DNA of 64,000 nucleotides from Seminavis robusta (taxonomy: Eukaryota > Bacillariophyta > Bacillariophyceae > Naviculales > Naviculaceae). This document shows positions 10,201 to 20,115 of this stretch, in pieces; position 1 is the first letter of the stretch, and each line of letters opens with the position of its first letter. Below the pieces are notes generated by a model that saw only the letters and a program-made list of their open reading frames with translations, had not been told where the DNA came from and ran no database searches. The DNA is taken from contig CAICTM010000002.1 in assembly GCA_903772945.1 (NCBI GenBank), positions 62,001 through 126,000 on the forward strand, read 5' to 3'. Both the position numbers and the translations under genes were made by a program.

Positions 10201-11883
10201 TACGCGGAGGAGACCCTGCTGCAGAAGAAGGATAAATGGTTCTACTACGTTGACATGCGCCTTGACTGCAAGTGCGACGAGGACGAAGCTATTGGATTCG
10301 AAACCCTCGACGATCCTACTTCTGCACCAACTGCAGCCCCCACATCAAGCCCAACGCTTCGGCCTACTGTCAGTGCCGCTCCGAGTGACTCTCCTTCGGA
10401 CGTCTCAATGACACCAAAGACAAGCCCTAGTCCTACTCAGGCCCCTACTATTTTGGTAGATATGAAGAACACTTGTATGTACACGGAAGATGGTAGCGGA
10501 GAGTACTGCCTGGCGTTGCATGCCCCGCATGCTTGGGAAACCACTGCCGGTAGCGTGTGCTTGACCCTGGTAGAAGGTGAACTCGTTGTCATGTACGATG
10601 TTGTCGGTTACTGGTCGTTGGCCGAAGCAAGCATCTGGGTTGGTAGCGACCTCTTTGACGTTCCGGTGAACAACGATCAGGAACCGGACACAGAATCCTT
10701 CCCCTTCCGACGTCGCTGGCCCCAAGGTTCCGATACGTTCACCGATGTGATTCCCTTGGATGAAATGACACAAGCCAAATGCCAATCTCAAGGGGCCTAC
10801 AACCTTTATGTCGTCGCACACGGACTTGTGGCGGAACCGGCTGTATCTCCCACGCCGAAACAACCATTTGTGCCCTACTCCGAGGAAGATGCATTTGCCA
10901 AAGCCTATCCGTTCTCTGACTCTGCCAATGCTTACTATGTTCTTGCGAGTGTCATCTGTGACTGTGCAGCATACAAGGTCAAGGACGACGGTGACGGCGA
11001 CGGCGAGAAGAGGCGATCCCTCGAAGAGTTGAAAGACATAATCCATGCTCCAACCACGTTTGAAGTATCCCCGATGCACAGCGCTCCAGGCTACGTGAAC
11101 ACCCCCTCCAAGAGCCCTGCCATGGTGGTAGATGATGCACTACCAGCGGGTGGTGAAATGGAAACGAATAAGCCAAATCTCACTTCCAGGGATAATACTA
11201 CACCGCCCCAAAAGGATTCGCCACTTGAGACTCAACTCCTTCCTGCTTCTACTTCCATCTCTCCCTCTGTAATTGAGCAAGAAGACGAGAATCCAATGCT
11301 CCAGTGCCGGGATGCATGGGCGTTGGATGAAACTCTGGACGCGGTCTGCTTTCCACGCATCCATCGGAACTATACCTATGGCTGGAGCAATGGGCCACTG
11401 CGCCTGACCGGGGGGATCCTCATTCTAGATTTGTACCTCGATACGCTGGGCGATTGCAGTCGACGCGGCGAAAATGTGGGAACCGTATGGGTCTCGTGGG
11501 ACAACGAGACTAGTGAGATTTCAGTCGACTTCAAGGTTGACAACGACAGCTACTACGCGACGCAGACTCATCTTTACATGGGACCCGACCCCTTGTATTG
11601 GGAGAAGGATGTTTCAGCCGAGCCAGTTTTGGATCCCAAGAAATTCCCTCTCCAGCATGGCAACTTGACATCAAGCTTAGAAGATACACATATCATCCGC
11701 GTCGCGTCGATTCAAGATAGAGCCTCAGCACAGCAGCCCTCTCTGGAAGATATGAAATTCCTGAGTGCTCATGTGACTGTCTGTACTACGGAGGTCGAGG
11801 ACGCGGGGACATCTCAAGAGGAAGGGAGCCCCACGCCACTAGAAACCACTGTAAGCAGCAGCGTAGAGACAGCCTCTGCCTAA
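7294..11883 (+). CDS. Large secreted or membrane-anchored surface protein with AAB-AAB modules
   Basis: A single 1,529-codon frame without introns. The first Met is at 7294; the Met at 7438 is an alternative. A hydrophobic segment at about 108-131 (TLIMTTTTASLLINFII) then SAPSAYA suggests a signal anchor or late signal peptide, with an outside C-terminal bulk. Two Cys-bounded module types recur. Type A, at about 190-360, 419-605, 829-994 and 1060-1222, has a VC.... strand, V(W)VGSxLxxxP, a (V/I)PLD/ER strand and a terminal (V/C)DCxC. Type B, at about 649-807 and 1337-1497, has GPF/L.....ILDLxATxD, a VKVxF/SWD strand and TxLYxGxDPL. The order is A-A-B-A-A-B. A Thr/Pro/Ser linker (SAPTAAPTSSPTLRPT region, about 1010-1050) and an Asn/Ser run near 385-410 separate blocks. 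I know no functional name for these modules. A wall or surface role is inferred from secretion, Cys content and linkers. Confidence 0.8.
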   Translation: MFILDQSQKRQTEASDLPSGLPHNRHQRGPTKEQRRRHPLHEVPCQRRMKVATMIMSAAAAAQAQAQAQAQEGGDGKDRGPNLTTGKNDRWQPTRIRGRPRQRLFRCWIKASLTLIMTTTTASLLINFIIQSAPSAYAHTLDGDNEYEEPDLERESRSALQQEQHSIHCLSAHSRHAHASRQSLSVPLLGPILQECHPIVAEMDEPTGSVCAELVPDSLDQPALRLTFLSLQSSVARTWTFVEHHVWVGNSMLDVPRIQTTGHINTNQFDTSWSNHTQGSKQWETQIPIDCQNKKEHTFFVVTQSLAASESLHPQTPAEETSHNQATGIQEELACFAMEYDGQGAGGWYGWMEISVDCRCVVPPTIAEQNDQLPTAPEQNYSNSSSNGNSNTSSSSSSPNSRKNTPAKLPKDFYPYGKACQGPDMFRLLDSPLGGHHCWDILDTTLQSPISRVCVDITSQDMEETELAFTFSPLDHMELVQTSVWAGFHAGDSIHSVPRRPEDSRQVQLEAFDQYFADPNGLPDIVFEFHLPTDLCSSEHPKFKDMNMSPEDGIVSIPIVAHARADMVSSTTLARHSLGGYAYEYRYVSDDVEFGWMELNLQCGCSRPHESKVMRRGNLPPSSIDKQVAEDEDEVDESYPPPPPPPQKICRTAMAFASAKPDLARPLENFGYDLWGYTNGPFASSYSFIVLDLLATVDGEIAVEEGEPQQVGTVKVFFDGEDADVTFTLDDSFPLQSTLLYVGKDPLPVHNRNADKSQVSSASAFLDFPYQHGEDKFVDAPYTDSYTVEGFDYGDTIYVMALAKDCTDVFASDDRDSGNYTASFLPGQACLRAESECFPLTAHDTADTVVGQACFSLDKAQEHLNVRYSLDDGWALAEAQVWVGSALQSMPMRRDKSPDLRSFEYQRMWYKKTQTWFTQVPLERKERCAGSKHGDFDLVVVAHALVGSPCGPDDKCGNSPVKQGSEQHVYAEETLLQKKDKWFYYVDMRLDCKCDEDEAIGFETLDDPTSAPTAAPTSSPTLRPTVSAAPSDSPSDVSMTPKTSPSPTQAPTILVDMKNTCMYTEDGSGEYCLALHAPHAWETTAGSVCLTLVEGELVVMYDVVGYWSLAEASIWVGSDLFDVPVNNDQEPDTESFPFRRRWPQGSDTFTDVIPLDEMTQAKCQSQGAYNLYVVAHGLVAEPAVSPTPKQPFVPYSEEDAFAKAYPFSDSANAYYVLASVICDCAAYKVKDDGDGDGEKRRSLEELKDIIHAPTTFEVSPMHSAPGYVNTPSKSPAMVVDDALPAGGEMETNKPNLTSRDNTTPPQKDSPLETQLLPASTSISPSVIEQEDENPMLQCRDAWALDETLDAVCFPRIHRNYTYGWSNGPLRLTGGILILDLYLDTLGDCSRRGENVGTVWVSWDNETSEISVDFKVDNDSYYATQTHLYMGPDPLYWEKDVSAEPVLDPKKFPLQHGNLTSSLEDTHIIRVASIQDRASAQQPSLEDMKFLSAHVTVCTTEVEDAGTSQEEGSPTPLETTVSSSVETASA

Positions 11884-12324
11884 AATAGTACTGCCAAGTT
11901 TTGGAATCCTTGGTGTAACTCCGAGTATAGCGGTACATAGCCATGACGGGACGAAATCCTGGCGTGGAGGAATGTCACGGGTCATACCGCTTTGTCCTGA
12001 ATGATCAATCCTGGTACATCTGCTCTTGCTTGTCTTGCTTGTCTTGCTTCCACTCGATCATAGCCCCCCGCCAGTTTTGCATGCAGATCAAGGGGCGCCG
12101 GAATTGAATTCCTCCCTTGTATCCAACATCGTACACCATGGTCGGGAGAGAAGAAGCCATACATACATCAATGTTGCCTAGCTTTTTAAATATATGGATA
12201 TATAGACGTAGAGCTGGTCGCTTGCTGGCTGGTAACTGTGCCAGCTTCTACCACCCCCGGCGGTGTGCTGGCTTTCTATCCTCTGCTGTGTTCGCCATAC
12301 CGTGAAGGTGTTGTGAGATCAATA
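11884..12324. other. Short intergenic region between convergent genes
   Basis: Serves as the 3' flank of both neighbours. It holds a TCTTGCTTG triplication at about 12024-12048, an AT-rich ATATATGGATATATAG stretch near 12190, and AACGAAGCAAACGCAGCAA repeats near 12340. No gene was seen. Confidence 0.5.
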
Positions 12325-13319
12325 TCAGGCGTGACGAAGCAAACGAAGCAAACGCAGCAACTGGTTTGGATCAATGGCAGCAGGAAGTGGAGCTGCTGTC
12401 ATGTCGAGGGCAGAGACAAACAAATGGAGGGCCTCCTCTTGCTCTCGATTCTGCTCCAGTGCTGCCCTCTGTGCTTCTTGCATTCTCCCTTGGACAAACT
12501 GTTCACCCTGAACCCTTTGAGGGACCAAGCCATTGCCCAGAGAGGACTCGGATAGTAAAGAACTGGTAATGGTACCGGTAGCACCAGATGGCATGTTGAT
12601 CAACATACTGGGGATAGCAGCAGCAGCATTGGTAAATCCCATGAACGAGGAGTTCCTGAGTTGCTGGAGGTTGTTTCCAGACCTTGCAGTTGTACCGGTA
12701 GCTGCTAGGAGACTGTCCAGGGTATGTATACCGGTACCGGTATGGTTGGCTGGGGCTGAGAGGTTTCCTACACTTGGAGCATGTGCGTGTGGAGGTACGT
12801 GTACATGTAGAACGTTGGGAGCAGTACCGGTACTGCCTGCGGGCGCACCTTGAATGGATACCGGTAGCACAGACGGGGTCGAAGCTCGATTGTCAAGGGG
12901 GTTAGATGCAGAGGCAGAGGCAGGGGCATGGCTCCTTGTCTTACATGTGTTTGATTTTGTTTGACGGGGTTCCTTAAGTGTGCACTTGTTTGTAATAGCT
13001 CGGGATCCTGGTGAAGCTTTAAGGATTGCTTTGCGGCTCTCCAAGAATGCAATGGAGCTGTCTTGAAGCCTCCTCTTCATTGTTTCTAGCACATGTACTG
13101 CAGAAATGCTGTTTGAGCATACCGGTACATGTGTATATTTCTGCCTACCATTATAGTCTGAGTTCTCGTATCGTTTGGAGACACGCTTGGGGTCGCAGCC
13201 AAGCATTTTGGAAAGGTAGCCCCTCAACGTGGTCCCGTTGGGCACACCGTCAAGGTTGCCTGCTTGAAAGTTTTCAATCAGGCAGTCCACATAGACTGCT
13301 TCTTCCTCAGTCCACTTGC
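12325..13319 (-). CDS. SANT-like diatom regulator, paralogue of the gene at 14748 (5' exon unresolved)
   Basis: The exon from the acceptor TGCAG|GC at 13321-13319 to the stop at 12325 reads KWTEEEAVYVDCLIENF, then AGNLDGVPNGTTLRGYLSKM and CDPKRVSKRYENSDYNGRQ. This matches the first 100 residues of the divergent gene at 14748-15730 (AGNLPEL, MRAFIAEKLQCNPKRISKKF, NTEYNGRLQY). The WxEEE start and helical spacing resemble a SANT/Myb-type unit, but the family name is unknown to me. The rest is low-complexity Ala/Ser/Thr/Pro with Gln/Glu-rich helices near the C-terminus (EQNREQEEALHLF). The exon opens in phase 1, as in the paralogue. The first coding exon lies upstream of 13319 and I could not fix it, because no ATG remains in frame before a TAA near 13450. 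Probably a nuclear regulator. Confidence 0.65.
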
Positions 13320-13610
13320 CTGCATAACTACATGTACCGTTACTGGTACTGGTAATGTGGCTTTCTCCTGAGGTGTGAGCAAGTACTAGTACGATACTAC
13401 CGGTATCTCTTGGGGATCGAGAGGTGTTGCCGTCAATATCCGAATGAGATTACAGATTATGGCAGAACTTCGTCATTGGCTACACACATGCATGTACTGA
13501 ACGCTAGATCTATCTTGCACCAAGCCGGCAACCGACCAAAAACTTTGATGGAATTGCATCGGAACAGAGAACAAACGACATCCAGTGTGAAGGTACTATG
13601 ATAGCTAGTA

Positions 13611-14206
13611 CAGTCAGCCCTCCCTCTTATTTATAATCTCTTATTTATTCCCTCTATTATATTTATTAAATCTCGAGATCCCCCCCCAGTCATGAGTGAC
13701 CGTGACTGCAGTCATGAGTGACCGTGACTGCAGCAACAAATCTTTCGAGCAGCCCGACAACGTCGCACAATCCATTCCAACCGTTTCAATTTGACCGAGA
13801 TGGCATGTAAAATGCCGATATAGATCCAATGGACGTGGGATTCCTCGCACCTCTGCGGTACCTCTGCACGCACCTCTCAGAGGCTGTCTCGTCGGTGCCA
13901 GCCCAAGCCCTGGTTGCTTACGTGCATTTTTGGAAGGATGGTTTTGACCAGACAAAAACAATTCTTGTGAGCTGCCAAACAATTTCACGCAAACCATACC
14001 AAAGGCTCCAATCCGACTAGACCAACATGAACGACGCCGATTGAATATGGCTAGGGCTGCTAAGGCAGGCAAGCGAAAGCGTGATAGCTCCCTTCATTCG
14101 TACTTTACTAGCAAATAAGGCCCTAGAAAACGCTTATATTTATGCCCTCCATTATATTTATCAAAGTCCAGGATACCCCCTCATAAATAAGAGAGAGGGC
14201 TGACTG
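13611..14206 (+). mobile_element. Non-autonomous pogo/Tigger-like element (MITE), copy 1
   Basis: About 596 bp, flanked by TA on both sides (13609-13610 and 14207-14208). Terminal inverted repeats of about 23 bp begin CAGTCAGCCCTC and differ at only one position between ends (CTCCCTC versus CTCTCTC). The TA target site and CAGT-starting ends are the signature of Tc1/mariner-superfamily elements, and CAGTyrrCCC is close to the Tigger/pogo type. A diverged second copy is at 45076-45642. Shared internal landmarks are the CGAG..CCCCCCC tract, GAGTGACCGTGA, CAAAAACAATTCT, and a conserved short ORF near the right end. Confidence 0.85.
14047..14118 (+). pseudogene. Transposase C-terminal remnant with basic patch and PIP-like motif (copy 1)
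   Basis: Reads MARAAKAGKRKRDSSLHSYF then TSK and stop. The equivalent place in the second MITE copy has a 24-codon frame of equal length with mostly conservative changes. The upstream frame (LDQHER...LNMARA) is also shared, apart from small indels. Retention of protein similarity between diverged copies suggests descent from a real transposase tail. SSLHSYF fits the xxLxxYF core of a PCNA-interacting motif after a KRKR patch. Drosophila Pogo transposase is a known PCNA binder. Confidence 0.5.
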
Positions 14207-14747
14207 TAGTGGAACACAGTTTTTTAGGCCTCCGACAAATACGACATGATTTTATAAGTAACCAAAGTGCTTACTCAGTACTGAGTACGACTGTACCCGG
14301 TAAGGCGTGAAGTGAGCATAAGTGCAAGTCATCCTATCTCTAGCTAGCTACTAAGGCTGTAAGGAGGTAAGGTACCAGTATCAGTAGGTGCTCTAATAGA
14401 GTAAATGAATTTTTTGTCTCAAGCGGCTTGCTAGAGTTTAGATTCTCTTCTGCAACGTCAGGGGCAATAGATAGGCAGCACCCACTGTAGCGACGGCATG
14501 TCGTGCAGAACATCGATACCGTCGGCGTAACTTCCGGACCAGTACGAGAACAACAAAAAGAAGGCTGGCGTCAGCAAATTTTGAGAACCTCGCGTACCTG
14601 GTGGTGCCGGTACGGGACAAGCCCAGACTGACCAAAGCTACTCTAGTAGAGCTACGCTGTACCAGTCTTCTAGCTAGTACCTGGTAGTGGTCTGGCTAGA
14701 TCCATGCATAGCTACGGCAGCTACTAGTCTAACCCACACAAGAAGCG

Positions 14748-15730
14748 ATGAAGGAAGGAACGTTCAAAAAAGGACCCTTGAGCTCGGCCATGGCACCAAA
14801 CAGCGACACAAAAAAGGAGCAGAGAGGCCGAGGTACAGTAGCGTACCGGTATGACAGACTGTTGATCTTGACGTCACCTAATGTGTCTCATGATTGTCTT
14901 TTGGTGCTTTGCTGTTTTCAGACAATGTCATGTATATGGGGGCGTGGACCTTTCAGGAGATGGAATACGTCGAGAAGCTCGTTGTGGAGTACAGAGCTGG
15001 CAACTTGCCCGAACTTGCGTCCAGCTCTAACACTACCGGTACCATGAGGGCCTTCATTGCTGAGAAGCTCCAGTGTAACCCAAAAAGGATCTCCAAGAAG
15101 TTTGAGAATACTGAATACAACGGTCGTCTGCAGTATACACACCAGGCGGTCACACTCCTACTCAGCCCTGCCGAGGCGCAAAAGAACCAAGACGAACTCA
15201 AGGCGCTGGAGGAAACATTCTGGTCCAGCCGCAACCATATGATGGGACTGAAGAATCTGCAGAATCGGGTCCCTTCGTCTCAACCGTACGGGCCTGCGAG
15301 CAGGACCGGGCACGTAAACTCCGCCACTGGCACTGGCACTGGCACTGGCACTGGCAGCGGCAGCCCACCAGGAAGGAACCGTTCGATCAACGTGTCGCCC
15401 GCAACTCGAGGACTGTTGGAATTGCACGAGTTGGCAAGAACCCAAAACTGGTCGTCTGAAGCCAGGGCATTCCTCACGAATCAAGCCATTGCTGCAATTC
15501 GCGGAGAGATTCAATCTTGTTCAACGGAGCAGTTGAGGGAGCAGTGGGTCCCTTTACTTTTGTCTGTGCCTAGCGTCGATTCTGTATCGCTCGCCAGGAG
15601 CGTCATGGCGCAGGGCTCCGCTTCCGCCGCTCGCCCGCATGCTGCCATGGAAACTCAGAATGAACGTCCCTTCAAGAGAGCCAGGGGCCCCAACAATACC
15701 AATACCAATGTCAATGTCAATGCCCCCTGA
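14748..15730 (+). CDS. SANT-like diatom regulator, paralogue of the gene at 12325-13319
   Basis: Two exons, 14748-14832 and 14922-15730. The intron is 89 nt (GTACAG...TTTTCAG). Phase 1 joins to 297 residues. An internal Met at 14790 is an alternative start. The conserved unit is at about residues 36-105: GAWTFQEMEYVEKLVVEY, RAGNLPEL, MRAFIAEKLQCNPKRISKKF, ENTEYNGRLQYTHQ. It is followed by a helical ELKALEETFWSSRN. A Thr/Gly run (four tandem GGCACT units near 15327-15355) forms a linker, then a helical C-terminal half and a basic end (RPFKRARGPNN) resembling a nuclear signal. It is divergent from its paralogue 1.4 kb away, with intron position and phase conserved, indicating an inverted duplication. 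Molecular function is unknown. A transcription-related role is inference from the WxxxE start and charge pattern. Confidence 0.75.
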
Positions 15731-16312
15731 GGCAGCGACCTGAAACCACGGAAGAATGCATCAGAAAAGGGAGATTACGTCAAAAAGAAAACAGGACACA
15801 AAAGAGCTTGCACTAGCTAGAGGCATTGTAGCTGACGGTCTAGTGCGTCCGATATGGGTATGCCGGTGTTACTTACGCATCGACCGCCAGCAGAAGGGAT
15901 ACACCTACAAACAACCTACACACATGCCGATACGCAAAGTCAACTACTAGCTAGTAATAGACTATATTAAAAACGAACTTGAACAACGAACAACCAAACA
16001 CGTGCTGTTCGCTCAGTCAGCTTGGGTTCAGCCACACGAGTTTTTTGTCCTTTCCACCCAGCCAATGATGTTAGGCTCTTCGAGACTCGGATACGCAATT
16101 GGCATTGAATCAAAGAGCATTTTAAAACCAACAACTATAGACTCTTTAGAAAACCGAATCACATACATGATTGCAGAGTTATCTTTTAGGAGGTACATGT
16201 AGTACCGGTTTCTAAAGAGTGGGAGTGCTTTCTTTCATTCATTTGAATGGCGGTGCAATACTTGTCTGAACTGAACTCCTCGAGCTACATGAGCTACATG
16301 ACATTGTATGCA
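15731..16312. other. Intergenic region, no gene seen
   Basis: 3' flanks of two convergent genes. Only short ORFs without family resemblance and a few GTAC palindromes are visible. Confidence 0.5.
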
Positions 16313-16930
16313 TCATACAATATCGAGTTGACTGTTTGTACCGGTACGCGTAGGCGCTGTCGCTGCCACAGGTAGCAGTACCGGTACCGAAACTGTTGGC
16401 GCATTGGTGTTGACCAGCTCAATTTTCTCATAGCATACTACATGGACCAGCAAAGATATGGCCAAAACAATGGCAGCATTTCCAAAGAGCGCCAAAAAGT
16501 CATCGGAAGCACCTGAAGATACACCCAGCCTTGTGGTCATGACTGATCCCACCAGACCTTGATCATTGTTCCAATGACTGATGAAAAGTTGAACGGCCAA
16601 AAGACAGAAATAGTAGAGGGCCAGTATATGGGAAGCGAACGAAGAGAGGCAGTACTCTGCTGCATCATTGAAGAATCGTTTGTGGTTCTTGGAAAAGGCC
16701 AGCGAAAACAGGAGCGCGTGGTACACCATGGAGGCAGGTGCAACGGTGTACAGGAAGGACCACGAGACACCAGGTCCTCCAAACAGGATATTACCAAAGA
16801 CACAAAAGGGGGGCACCAGGAATACTGCTAGAGCCAGAGACCAGAACATCATCTTCTGGTATTTGCTTGACGTAGGCGAGACAGCGCCCACATAGTATTT
16901 CTCGTCGCTGGAAACTAACGCGTAAGTCAT
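16313..16930 (-). CDS. Hypothetical four-helix membrane protein (205 aa)
   Basis: Single-exon frame from the ATG at 16930 to the stop at 16313. Four hydrophobic helices are visible: about residues 28-50 (MMFWSLALAVFLVPPFCVFG), 55-78 (SWSFLYTVAPASMVYHALLF), 95-115 (SFASHILALYYFCLLAVQLF) and 143-166 (FLALFGNAAIVLAISLLVHV). The first 27 residues and a Thr/Pro/Val-rich tail (about 172-205) are probably on the same side of the membrane. I do not recognise a family. The hydropathy pattern, lack of stops and Met-initiated length make it likely to be real. Confidence 0.6.
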   Translation of the reverse strand: MTYALVSSDEKYYVGAVSPTSSKYQKMMFWSLALAVFLVPPFCVFGNILFGGPGVSWSFLYTVAPASMVYHALLFSLAFSKNHKRFFNDAAEYCLSSFASHILALYYFCLLAVQLFISHWNNDQGLVGSVMTTRLGVSSGASDDFLALFGNAAIVLAISLLVHVVCYEKIELVNTNAPTVSVPVLLPVAATAPTRTGTNSQLDIV

Positions 16931-17198
16931 TGTTGGTTCGATGCATATATTATGGTCGCGATGAGCGGTTTGTCTTTGGTGTATCTTCTTTCGTTCGCGT
17001 CAAAACTCTTGTAGCCAAACAGACAACGAGCAACTTTCTTTCGGCTCGTGTGGGTGTCCTTTTCGTCCATGGCAACGTCAAGTGGTCCCGTAGAGAAAAT
17101 TGACTCCCATCAGTAACCTCAACCCAAACAGATAGAGTTTCAGAGAATTCGGCTTTTTTTCAGCGTTGGTCTCCTGTATCCCTTTGCCCAACCAACAG
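16931..17198. other. Upstream region of the membrane-protein gene
   Basis: No ORF of note. The sequence leads directly into the satellite array. Confidence 0.4.
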
Positions 17199-20115
17199 TT
17201 ACAACCAGATATTGTCAATCCAGCCATTGTATACCGGTAGCCGGCTACCCTATAGTTTCATCGGCGACAGTGGCAACAGTACCGAACACACTCAGCTTCG
17301 GCTATGCTCGCTACGCTCCGTTACTGGTACCTGGTACCTCGCATTGGATCCTTATGACGAATACATGTACAACTGAATATTGTCAATCCAGCCAATGTAG
17401 CTAGCTACCATATAGTTACATCGGCAACAGTACCGAACACACTCAGCTTCGGCCTTGCTCGCTACGCTCCATTACTGGTACCTGGTACCTCGCATTGGAT
17501 CCTTATGACGAATACATGTACAACCGAATATTGTCAATCCAGGCATTGTAGCTAGCTACCGTATAGTTCATCACACACAAAGTACGAACACACTCAGCTT
17601 CGGCCTTGCTCACTACGCTCTGTTACTGTACCTGGTACCTTGCATTGGATCCTATGACGAATACATGTACAACCGAATATTGTCAATCCAGCCAATGTAG
17701 CTACTCCGTATAGTTACATCAAAATCGCAACAGTACCGAACACACTCAGCTTCGGCCTTGCTCACTCGCTCTGTTACTGGTACTGTACCTTGCATTGGAT
17801 CCTTATGACGAATACATGTACAACGAATATTGTCATCCAGGCATTGTAGCTAGCTACGTATAGTTACATCGCAAAAGTACCGAACACACTCAGCTTCGCT
17901 TGCTCACTACGCTCTGTTACTGGTACCTGGTACCTTGCATTGGTCCCTATAACGAATACATGTACAACTGAATATTGTCAATCCAGCCAATGTAGCTAGC
18001 TACCGTATAGTTATATCGGCAACAGTTGCCGGTATCTTCCATTGGATCCTTATGACGAATACATGCAAACCGAAATTGAATCAGCCATTGTAGCGGCTGC
18101 GGTATAGCTACATCGACAGCAAAAGTACGAACACACTCAGCTTCGGCCTTGCCCACTACGCTCTGTACTGGTACTGTACCTCCATTGATCCTATGACGAT
18201 ACATGTACAACTGAATATTGTCAATCCAGCCAATGTAGCTAGCTGCCGTATAGTTACATCGGCAACAGTACCGAACACACTCAGCTTCGGCCTTGCTCAC
18301 TACGCTCTGTTACTGGTACCTGGTACCTTGCATTGGATCCTTATGACGAATACATGTACACAAGAATATTGTCAATCCAGGCATTGTAGCTAGCTACCGT
18401 ATAGTTACATCGACATGCAACGTACGAACACACTCAGTTCGCTTTTCTCGCTCAGTCGGTACCTTCGCATTGGATCCTTATGACGAATACATGTACAACT
18501 GAATATTGTCAATCCAGCCAATGTAGCTAGCTACCGTATAGTACATCGGCAAAGTACCGAACACACTCAGCTTCGGCCTTGCTCACTACGCTCTGTTACT
18601 GGTACTGTACTCGCATTGGATCCTTATGACGAATACACGTACAACCGAATATTGTCAATCCAGCATTGTAGCTGCTACGTAGTTACATCGACACAGTACG
18701 AACACACTCAGCTTCGGCCTTGCTCACTACGCTCTGTTACTGGTACTGGTACCTTGCATTGGATCCCTATAACGAATACATGTACAACCGAATATTGTCA
18801 ATCCAGCCAATTAGCTAGTCCGTATAGTTATATCGGCAACAGTTGCCGGTATCTTGCATTGGATCCTTACGAGAACAATGCACAACCGAACATTACGAAC
18901 AGCCATTGTAGCGCTGCGGTATAGCTACATCGGCAACAGTACCGAACACACTCAGCTTCGGCCTTGCTCACTACGCTCTTTACTGGTACCTGGTACCTCG
19001 CATTGGATCCCATGACGAATACATGTACAACTGATATTGTCAATCCAGCCAATGTAGCTAGCTGCCGTATAGTTACATCGGCAACAGTACAGAACAACAC
19101 TCAGCTTCGGCCTGCTCACTACGCTCTGTTACTGGTACCTGGTACCTCGCATTGGATCCTTATGACGAATACATGTACAACCGAATATTGTCAATCCAGC
19201 ATTGTAGCTAGCTACCGTATAGTTACATCGACAACAGTACCGAACACACTCAGCTTCGGCCTTGCTCACTACGCTCTGTTACTGGTACCTGGTACCTTGC
19301 ATTGGATCCCTATGACGAATACATGTACAACTGAATATTGTCAATCCAGCCAATGTACTACTGCCGTATAGTTACATCGGACAGTACCGAACACACTCAG
19401 CTTCGGCCTTGCTCACTACGCCTGTTACTGGTACCTGGTACCTTGCATTGGATCCTTATGACGAATACATGACTACGAAATTATGAATCCAGCATTGTGC
19501 GCTCGTATGTACATCGAAACAACAGTACCGAACACACTCAGCTTCGGCCTTGCTCACTACGCTCTGTTACTGGTACCTGGTACCTCGCATTGGATCCTTA
19601 TGACGAATACATGTCAAACTGAATATGTCAATCCAGCCATGTAGCTAGCTACCGTAAGTTACATCGGCAACAGTACCGAACACACTCAGCTTCGGCTTGC
19701 TCACTACGCTTGTTACTGGTACCTGGTACCTCGCATTGGATCCTTATGACGAATACATGTACAACTGAATATTGTCAATCCAGCATTGTAGCTAGCTACC
19801 GTATAGTTACATCGACAACAGTACCGAACACACTCAGCTTCGGCCTTGCTCACTACGCTCTGTTACTGGTACCTGGTACCTTGCATTGGATCCCTATGAC
19901 GAATACATGTACAACCGAATATTGTCAATCCAGCCAATGTAGCTAGCTACCGTATAGTTATATCGGCAACAGTTGCCGGTATCTTGCATTGGATCCTTAT
20001 GACGAATACATGCACAACCGAACATTAGAATCACCATTATAGCCGGCTGCGGTATAGCTACATCGGCAACAGTACCGAACACTCAGCTTCGGCTTTGCTC
20101 GCTACGCTCCATTAC
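17199..20115. repeat. Tandem satellite array, unit about 150 bp
   Basis: About 18-20 units. Each carries CGAACACACTCAGCTTCGG, CTCACTACGCTCTGTTACTG, TACCTGGTACC, TTGCATTGGATCCTTATGAC, GAATACATGTACAAC, GAATATTGTCAATCCAGCC and a GTAGCTAGCTACCGTATAG palindrome. Landmark spacing is about 143-155 bp (for example 17280, 17432, 17582, 17737). Three units (starting near 18020, 18838 and 19968) are short variants in which GTTGCCGGTATCTT replaces the CGAACACAC...TGGTACC half. Many units have one- or two-base losses relative to neighbours. Open frames here are repeat artefacts. Confidence 0.93.

Larger units (their letters stand above)
13320..14747. other. Intergenic region between the divergent paralogues
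   Basis: Holds the MITE at 13611-14206 and, near 13320-13600, presumably the unplaced first exon of the minus-strand paralogue. A 23-bp unit (CAGTCATGAGTGACCGTGAC and following) is perfectly duplicated at about 13688-13733 inside the MITE. From 14209 to 14747 only palindromic GTAC/CTAG words and short microsatellite-like stretches are seen. Confidence 0.5.

Noticed and set aside
13641-14072. Minus-strand ORF of 143 codons inside MITE copy 1
   Set aside because: It lies antisense within the transposon. The related frame in copy 2 shares only scattered residues through DNA similarity, and the conserved coding signal is on the plus strand near the right end.
18964-19371. Plus-strand ORFs of up to 135 codons in the satellite
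   Set aside because: They consist solely of translated satellite units and shift frame from unit to unit.
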